The position numbers and the translations under genes are program-made. The notes beneath the pieces were generated by a model. It was not told where the DNA came from. It saw only the letters and a program-made list of their open reading frames with translations, and ran no database searches. A stretch of DNA of 53,004 nt from an uncultured Clostridia bacterium. Lineage in GTDB: Bacteria > Bacillota > Clostridia > Christensenellales > Borkfalkiaceae. Position 1 is the first letter of the stretch, and each line of letters opens with the position of its first letter. Where the stretch lies: the NCBI GenBank assembly GCA_947629515.1, contig CANRDY010000008.1, positions 1 through 53,004 on the forward strand, read 5' to 3'. Positions 48,001 to 53,004 of the stretch are shown here, piece after piece.

Positions 48001-48300
48001 TGCCGTTAAACTTCGTATATGCGTCGCATAACATTGTCGCGCTCCGCTTTTGCTCGGTCACGTACTTCATTGTACGCTCCCTCGCAAACTGCTCGCGCTC
48101 CTCGTTCTGCTCGCATCTCCGAAGTTTCTAACTTCGTACAGCTGCCGAAAAGCTCGAATAAGCTACGTTCTGCTGTGTCAAGCTGCGGCAACCCTCGGTC
48201 ATTTACTTCATTGTAAACTCCTTCGGGTTTTCCTCGCTTTCCTTGCATAACTTGCTTCTTCGAACTTTCTCACTTCGTAATTGCAATTTACTTCGTTCTT
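48001..48300 (-). repeat. Family B repeat (two units)
   Basis: Hairpins CGTAC-TTCATT-GTACG (48062-48077) and TTTAC-TTCATT-GTAAA (48208-48223), with CGAAGT...ACTTCG hairpins. The minus strand has an 80-codon open frame, judged a repeat shadow. Confidence 0.7.
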
Positions 48301-48323
48301 ACTTTTTAAATATGAACGGAGCT

Positions 48324-48416
48324 TATTATGGCACTGTCATATCGCTCGAAATGACAGTGCCATAATATACACCGATATTATTTAGAAAGCGGCGGGCGCA
48401 CATATGCGCCCGCCGC
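48324..48416. repeat. Minimal D-D hairpin and an F hairpin
   Basis: 48324-48367 is a 17-bp perfect stem made of two D ends facing each other (TATTATGGCACTGTCAT and its complement). 48389-48416 is an F hairpin (GCGGCGGGCGCA/TGCGCCCGCCGC). Confidence 0.75.
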
Positions 48417-48419
48417 CTC

Positions 48420-48539
48420 GCGTTGAACAGCTTACACTCTGTTTTAGCTCAATGTTATTAAGACACCCGTCCGCGGCGACACGCCGCAAATTTCACTCCC
48501 CTCTTTCCCGACCCTTGAAAAGGGTAAAGAAAGAGGGGA
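48420..48539. repeat. Truncated family A, single E unit, H hairpin
   Basis: A copy lacking its usual end (48420-48466) runs into GCGGCG-ACAC-GCCGC and AAATTTCAC, an E unit, then a TCCCCTCTTT...AAAGAGGGGA hairpin (48497-48540) just beyond the stop of the clostripain gene. The gap 47998-48548 holds no gene. Confidence 0.65.
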
Positions 48540-48548
48540 AAATCATCC

Positions 48549-50624
48549 TCACAAAATCGATTTGTCGGACATTCCGTAAATGCCGTATATGTAGCCCGCG
48601 CTCTCGCCGTCGGGCATGGGGTTGGCTTTCAGCTCGTCGTAGGAATAATTCATGAAGAACACCGCCGCGTCCGAGTAGTGTTCGTTGCCGAAGATATCCG
48701 TCACGACAAACTGATATATATACGCGCGGTTCTCCTTGGGCGCGCCGCTTTCGCCCAAAGGCTCTTCGCTTATCTTATAGCCGTCCTCGCCCTTGGGCAC
48801 AAGCTCTTCGAGCATTTCCTCTTTGGAACCTTTCACGGTCCCGTCGGGTTGCATCGTGTATTGACAGGAGGGGTAAATGACCTCTATCCTGTCGTCGGGC
48901 GAAATCGATTTTATTTCCTTGTTCGACATTCCCGTAAATTCGTCGATTCCTTCCCACGCGCCGAGTATTTTATAATACCCCCCGCCGCTGTAACCGTCAT
49001 CCCAAATAAATTCGAATTTCAGGTTGGTAACCGCGCCGTTCAGCCTTATGGGCGCGGTAAAAATTATGTGTTCCTCGGTGTCCTCGACGGGCGTTACGTA
49101 CAGCTTACAGCCGTTCAAAGTCAGCCATATCCCCCTGAAATTGCTGGTGTACGTCAGCTCGGCTTGGTCGCTCAGTCTGTCGTTGTCCCGCCCGAGGTGG
49201 CACAGCGTAAAGTTCGACGCGCCCTGCCCGTCGCTCTGCCCGTCGTCCGAATACGTAATTTCGAGCAGATCGAAATCGACCGAAAGAATGTAGTTTCGGG
49301 AACTTTCGGAGAGTTTTATGCGGAACGAACCGTCGTCGGCTTTGTCTCCGTCGTCGGCTTTGCTTCCGCAGTCGATAAATTTTATCGGGTCGTCGGGAAT
49401 AGAGCCGTACACGGCGTTCAGGTACTTTTTATAGTTATCCGACGGACAAATACCGTTATAATACTTTTCATACTGCGCGCCGTCAAAGTGAAGGGGGTAG
49501 AAGAACGAGACCCCGCCCGATCGGCTTTTCGACTTTCCGTAAACGTTGTAAATTACGGCTTCGCCTATCGCCGCGGAGAGCTGTGAAGAACCGCCCACGT
49601 CGACGGCGTTGTCGGCAAAATCCTTCATATCGACAAGGTTGCTGTAACCCTCGTAGTCGGAGTTGCCGCCGAACTTCTGCGCCTCGTTCGCGCCCTGCGC
49701 AACGGCGTGTATTCCCGCCGCCTCTTCGACCGATCGGAACATTCCCGCAGTCATATCCTCGAACGCCGATTTAACTGTTTTAAACTTTTCCGTATCGGTC
49801 ACCGCCAGAGTAGCCGTCGACTGCTTGTTGTCGTCGGCGCATTTTTGGAAATACCCGTCGCAGATCTCTTTGCCTAAAGTTTCGCCGTTACCCTCTTTTG
49901 TGAGACCGCCGATTAGCGCGTTGTAATTCCACCCGCCCGAGGGTTCTATCTCCTCCGAACCGACGACGTAGCGGGCGTAGGGGGAGAGCATGTCGATGGT
50001 TTCGTAGTTCGACATAAGGCAGGCGTCGAAGCCGACCATTTCGAACTTATCGGTCATTATTTTTTTGACGGAGGCGAACGCCTTGTTTATTTCGTCGAGC
50101 GTCAGCGCGTCGTAGCCGAAGTTCTCGTCGTTGGCAACGCCCTCTAAACTTCCGCCGCCGTGATCCCACAAAATCACGCACATTCTGGAGGCGGGGTAGT
50201 TCCGAACGCAGAAGGTCAAAAAACTTTCGAAGGTCTCTTCGGAACCCATGTTGTCGAGCGGGAGCGTGCTCAAAGTCGTAAGGTTTCCCTTTTGGGCTTT
50301 GAAGCGGGTGAGGACGGAAGAGTCGATACCGTGCGAACGCCACTTTGCCGCGCCGCCCGTTTCTACTATAAAGTTTACGTTGTCGGGGATATCTTCGGAA
50401 ATTATCTCGTCAAGGTTCTTCCCCGCCGCCCCGAATTTGGTCTCGAGGTTAGAACCGCACATATAGAGGTAAACTCCCCACGTGCCGTCGTCGCCCATTT
50501 TTGTGTAATGGTCGGTATCGGGTGGGCCGCCGTTCGGAGCGCACCCGAAAAGGCAGACGGCGAAAAGAAGCAGCACAGAAAGCGCGATCGCTCCCCACGC
50601 CTTAAAACTCTTTTTCCGTTTCAT
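48549..50624 (-). CDS. Clostripain-family (C11) cysteine peptidase lipoprotein
   Basis: The 691-residue surface lipoprotein has a signal with lipobox LFGC (Cys28). The C11 catalytic His is in ILWDHGGGS (about residue 154) and the nucleophile Cys in VGFDACLMSNYE (about 199). Family members cleave after Arg or Lys. After the peptidase domain (about 45-400) is a C-terminal half of about 290 residues rich in beta structure, of unknown role. It has no ribosome site; TG-G-TATAAT lies six bases before ATG 50624. A pyrimidine/purine hairpin is just past its stop. Confidence 0.9.
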   Translation of the reverse strand: MKRKKSFKAWGAIALSVLLLFAVCLFGCAPNGGPPDTDHYTKMGDDGTWGVYLYMCGSNLETKFGAAGKNLDEIISEDIPDNVNFIVETGGAAKWRSHGIDSSVLTRFKAQKGNLTTLSTLPLDNMGSEETFESFLTFCVRNYPASRMCVILWDHGGGSLEGVANDENFGYDALTLDEINKAFASVKKIMTDKFEMVGFDACLMSNYETIDMLSPYARYVVGSEEIEPSGGWNYNALIGGLTKEGNGETLGKEICDGYFQKCADDNKQSTATLAVTDTEKFKTVKSAFEDMTAGMFRSVEEAAGIHAVAQGANEAQKFGGNSDYEGYSNLVDMKDFADNAVDVGGSSQLSAAIGEAVIYNVYGKSKSRSGGVSFFYPLHFDGAQYEKYYNGICPSDNYKKYLNAVYGSIPDDPIKFIDCGSKADDGDKADDGSFRIKLSESSRNYILSVDFDLLEITYSDDGQSDGQGASNFTLCHLGRDNDRLSDQAELTYTSNFRGIWLTLNGCKLYVTPVEDTEEHIIFTAPIRLNGAVTNLKFEFIWDDGYSGGGYYKILGAWEGIDEFTGMSNKEIKSISPDDRIEVIYPSCQYTMQPDGTVKGSKEEMLEELVPKGEDGYKISEEPLGESGAPKENRAYIYQFVVTDIFGNEHYSDAAVFFMNYSYDELKANPMPDGESAGYIYGIYGMSDKSIL

Positions 50625-50630
50625 ACGATT

Positions 50631-50639
50631 ATTATACCA
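50631..50639 (-). promoter_or_regulatory. Extended -10 box, six bases from the clostripain ATG
   Basis: The minus strand reads TG-G-TATAAT, AATCGT, ATG at 50624. A leaderless message is expected; no ribosome site exists upstream. Confidence 0.6.
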
Positions 50640-50719
50640 TATGTTGAATATTGTTGCAATAAAAATTTTATTTTATATCGCGCTCTGCCTTAAAATACGC
50701 GTTTATTATTCAAAGATCA

Positions 50720-50748
50720 TTGCAAAATGCTCATATGTATGTTATAAT
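50720..50748 (+). promoter_or_regulatory. Promoter of the YugP-like gene
   Basis: TTGCAA (50720-50725), 17 bases, TATAAT (50743-50748), 22 bases before ATG 50771, with GGAGGT between. Confidence 0.75.
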
Positions 50749-50770
50749 CAAGGCGACGGAGGTAAAAAAT

Positions 50771-51601
50771 ATGAACATGAATATTCTTCTCGCGCAGTCG
50801 TCGGGCGCGGAACCGACGACCGCGACCACCGCGCTCATAATAGCATTTTTCGTGGTGGTGATACTTCTCGGCGTTGCAACGGTCGTGGCGGGGATACTGA
50901 GGATAATAATCTTCTTCAACTATTGGGTAACCGACAGGAGCAAGACCGAGGCGGGTTTTACGGGCGAGACGGCGGCAAGGCATATGCTCGAAAAACTCGG
51001 ATACGACGATATAGAAGTCAAAAAGGCGGGGTTTTTCCGCGCGCTCGTTTACAGCAATCACTACAACCCCAAAAAGAAGACTATCTATCTCCGCGCTTCG
51101 ACGCTTAAAAGGGACAACATAACCTCGGTGGGGCTTGCCCTGCAAAAGGTGGGCATAGCCGTTCAGGACAAAAAGGGCGGAAGCGTTAAGTCATATTGGC
51201 GGTTGAAGCAGATCGCCGTATTCGGCCCTATCATGTTTATTCCTATCGTTATTGTGGGGATAATAATCGACCTGGTAACTCTTTTAATGATCGGCGGGAA
51301 CTTTTCGGGCGTAGGCACGCTTGTGTGCGCGATCCTCGGCATAGCGTACTTTATAGCGTCGTTCGTGCTTACCATTTACACTATAAAAGTCGAAAAGAGG
51401 GCAAACGGCGAGGCGTTGGAAATAATGCAGAAGTATGAGCTGTTCACCGACGACGAATATGACAAAATAAAAAGGGTGTTCAGAGTTTACATTTTAACTT
51501 ACATCACCGACTTTATCATCAACCTGTTGCAGATATTGAAGCTGATATTGAGGATCGCGATAGAGGTGCTTGCCGCCTCGCAGGATTCCGGCGGGAATTG
51601 A
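50771..51601 (+). CDS. YugP-like membrane protein lacking the zinc-protease motif
   Basis: The 276-residue protein follows the layout of YugP-family membrane zinc peptidases: N-terminal helix (about 20-48), TGETAARHMLEKLGYDDIEVKKA, SNHYNPKKKTIYLRAST, then three more hydrophobic regions and a C-terminal YELFTDDEYDKIKRVFRVYILTYI segment. Where active members have VAAHEAGHAIQ, this one reads LALQKVGIAVQ (122-132): the HExxH residues are Q125, K126 and I129, and the later acidic ligand region reads EKRANGEA. It should therefore not bind the catalytic zinc. The frame is intact with a good ribosome site and promoter, so it looks like a maintained pseudoenzyme, not decay. Confidence 0.75.
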   Translation: MNMNILLAQSSGAEPTTATTALIIAFFVVVILLGVATVVAGILRIIIFFNYWVTDRSKTEAGFTGETAARHMLEKLGYDDIEVKKAGFFRALVYSNHYNPKKKTIYLRASTLKRDNITSVGLALQKVGIAVQDKKGGSVKSYWRLKQIAVFGPIMFIPIVIVGIIIDLVTLLMIGGNFSGVGTLVCAILGIAYFIASFVLTIYTIKVEKRANGEALEIMQKYELFTDDEYDKIKRVFRVYILTYITDFIINLLQILKLILRIAIEVLAASQDSGGN

Positions 51602-51632
51602 TTGAAATTAAGTATGAACCGACAGGCGTTTG

Positions 51633-51805
51633 CGGCGGTGCAGATACTGCGCCGCCGCGGTGAAATTTTTGCCTTGCGGCAAAAGTGAAATTTGCACTGC
51701 GTGCAAGTGAAATTTGCGGCGTTCCGCCGCAAGTGAAATTTTTTTGCTAACGCAAAAAAGTTGTTGTGGAGAATGTGCGGCGGGCGCGTTGCAACGCGCC
51801 CGCCG
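51633..51805 (-). repeat. Family E hairpin array on the minus strand, then an F palindrome
   Basis: On the minus strand, stems TTTTTTGC/GCAAAAAA-like, GCGGCG/CGCCGC, GCAC/GTGC and TTTTGCC/GGCAAAA, linked by AAATTTCACTT. 51778-51805 is a perfect 28-bp palindrome (CGGCGGGCGCGTTG and complement). The array lies between the YugP-like gene and the next promoter. Confidence 0.75.
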
Positions 51806-51819
51806 TCTCCCGTTACTCC

Positions 51820-51848
51820 TTGACAATTTTCTTCCGTCATGGTATATT
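51820..51848 (+). promoter_or_regulatory. Promoter of the terminal LRR lipoprotein
   Basis: TTGACA (51820-51825), 17 bases, TATATT (51843-51848), 28 bases before ATG 51877. Confidence 0.75.
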
Positions 51849-51876
51849 TTAGTTACCGAACAAAGGAGACGTCTTT

Positions 51877-53004
51877 ATGAAAAAGCGGCTTTTGGTAATT
51901 TTGCTCGCCCTTGCGGCAACACTTTGCCTCGCTTTCGCACTCTCGGCTTGCGCCCCCGCCCCGAACGATAACGCGGGCGACAACGGCGCACAAAACGAAA
52001 ACACTGAAGAAATAAAGTCCACCGCGGGGCTTGAATACAAGCCGAACGACGGCAACGAAACTTACACTTGCACGGGCTTAGGTACGGCAACTTCAACCGA
52101 TATAATCATCGCTTCCAAAGTAAACGGAAAACCCGTAACGGCTATCGGCGACGGCGCGTTCGAAAATTGCACGACCCTTACAAGCGTAACGATACCCGAC
52201 AGCGTGACCTCTGTCGGCTATGACGCATTTTTGGGTTGCGTTAAATTAATACAAACACAGGACGGAGCGGACTATGTCGATAAATGGGTCGTGGATTGCG
52301 GAGGCGGCGTAACCGCGGTGACTTTGAAAGACGATACGAGAGGTATTGCAGACCTTGCGTTTTTGGGTTGCAGAAGCCTTACCGAAATAACTATACCCGA
52401 CGGCGTAGTTTCTGTCGGCAATTCGGCTTTTATGAACTGCACAAGCCTTACGAGCGTAAATTTCGGCAACGGCGGCAAACTCAAAACTATCGGCAAAAAT
52501 GCGTTCGACAGTTGCTTGGACCTTACAAGTATAACCATACCCGACGGCGTTACCTCTATATGCGACGGTGCGTTCAAGGATTGTCTGAACCTAACGGAAA
52601 TAACCATACCCGACGGTATAACTTCTATCGGCTGTCAGACGTTCTGTCATTGCGAAAACCTTGACAACATAACCATACCCGCAAGCGTAACTTCGATAGG
52701 CAAGCTCGCGTTCGAATTATGCTCGGGTCTTATGGGAGTTTACATAACCGATCTGACGGCTTGGTGCAATATCGAGTTTGACCTTTCCAACCCTTTGGAA
52801 TATGCCGGCGAACTTTATCTTAACGGCGAACCCGTAAACGAAATTACAGCCGACATGTTGCGGGGAGTGACGGTAATAAAAGATTATGCGTTCTACTGTT
52901 GCATAGGTCTTGAAAGCGTGACTATCCCCGACAGCGTAACTTCGATAGGATACAGCGCGTTCGCCGATTGCGATAACCTTTCAAGCGTGACGTTTGAGAA
53001 CAAG
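51877..53004 (+). CDS. BspA-type leucine-rich-repeat lipoprotein, 3' end beyond window
   Basis: The open frame starts at ATG 51877 (AAAGGAG before it) and runs 376 codons to the window edge without a stop. It has a lipoprotein signal with lipobox ALSAC (Cys25), an Asn/Asp-rich spacer, then at least eight LRR_5 repeats of the form AFxNCxxLTSVTIPDSVTSIG, each about 23 residues, with one larger insertion (YITDLTAWCNIEFDLSNPL). Surface BspA-like proteins are linked to adhesion. The repeat type is the same as in the TIR-LRR protein at 13757-15217, but here it is exported. Its role is unknown. Confidence 0.85.
   Translation, partial: MKKRLLVILLALAATLCLAFALSACAPAPNDNAGDNGAQNENTEEIKSTAGLEYKPNDGNETYTCTGLGTATSTDIIIASKVNGKPVTAIGDGAFENCTTLTSVTIPDSVTSVGYDAFLGCVKLIQTQDGADYVDKWVVDCGGGVTAVTLKDDTRGIADLAFLGCRSLTEITIPDGVVSVGNSAFMNCTSLTSVNFGNGGKLKTIGKNAFDSCLDLTSITIPDGVTSICDGAFKDCLNLTEITIPDGITSIGCQTFCHCENLDNITIPASVTSIGKLAFELCSGLMGVYITDLTAWCNIEFDLSNPLEYAGELYLNGEPVNEITADMLRGVTVIKDYAFYCCIGLESVTIPDSVTSIGYSAFADCDNLSSVTFENK

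Overview
The window looks like a chromosome segment of an anaerobic, fibre-degrading Bacillota (Clostridia-like) bacterium, probably from a gut. The evidence is AGGAGG-type ribosome sites, sigma-A promoters (TTGACA-17-TATAAT), single-membrane lipoproteins, a rubrerythrin, a clostripain-type protease, a YugP-family membrane protein and MsmX/UgpC-type sugar ABC ATPases. The species cannot be told from the sequence. No rRNA, CRISPR array, transposase or phage structural gene was seen.

Layout. 1-8.5 kb: a sigma/HTH-like gene broken by an in-frame stop, a radical SAM protein, a Cys-Gly-Val tRNA operon, two divergent XRE-repressor/envelope-protein modules with identical promoter geometry, a membrane protein and a rubrerythrin. 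8.6-12.9 kb: GH43, MATE exporter and NodB-like deacetylase. 13.7-19.6 kb, minus strand: a TIR-leucine-rich-repeat fusion, a KduD-like dehydrogenase and a Ca2+-type P-ATPase. 19.7-45.3 kb: a pectin/uronate utilisation locus: KDPG aldolase with an extra domain, KDG kinase, a TIM-barrel isomerase, KduI, a sugar ABC ATPase, UxaB-UxaA-UxaC, pectin methylesterase, a membrane protein, two ABC permeases, an 868-residue binding lipoprotein, four uncharacterised membrane proteins, a second ABC ATPase, GH28 and GH105. 45.6-53 kb: lipid kinase, AraC regulator, SecB-like chaperone, clostripain lipoprotein, a YugP homologue lacking its HExxH motif, and a leucine-rich-repeat lipoprotein that runs off the end.

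How it fits together. The pectin enzymes (CE8, GH28, GH105) and the GH43 have no signal peptide. The inferred scheme is that oligogalacturonides are captured by the large lipoprotein, imported by the permease pair with an MsmX-type ATPase, and demethylated and cut in the cytoplasm. Galacturonate then goes through UxaC, UxaB and UxaA to 2-keto-3-deoxygluconate (KDG), and unsaturated units go through KduI and KduD to KDG. KdgK and the KDPG aldolase finish the route to pyruvate and glyceraldehyde-3-phosphate.

The most unusual part is non-coding. Roughly a tenth of the window (about 5-6 kb) is a mosaic of recurring hairpin modules, here called A, B, C/D, E, F, G, H and I. Stems change sequence between copies but stay paired. 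In family B the wobble pairs fit only a transcript read from the minus strand. A second pattern is four genes in which an extended -10 box lies exactly six bases before the ATG, as expected for leaderless mRNAs.
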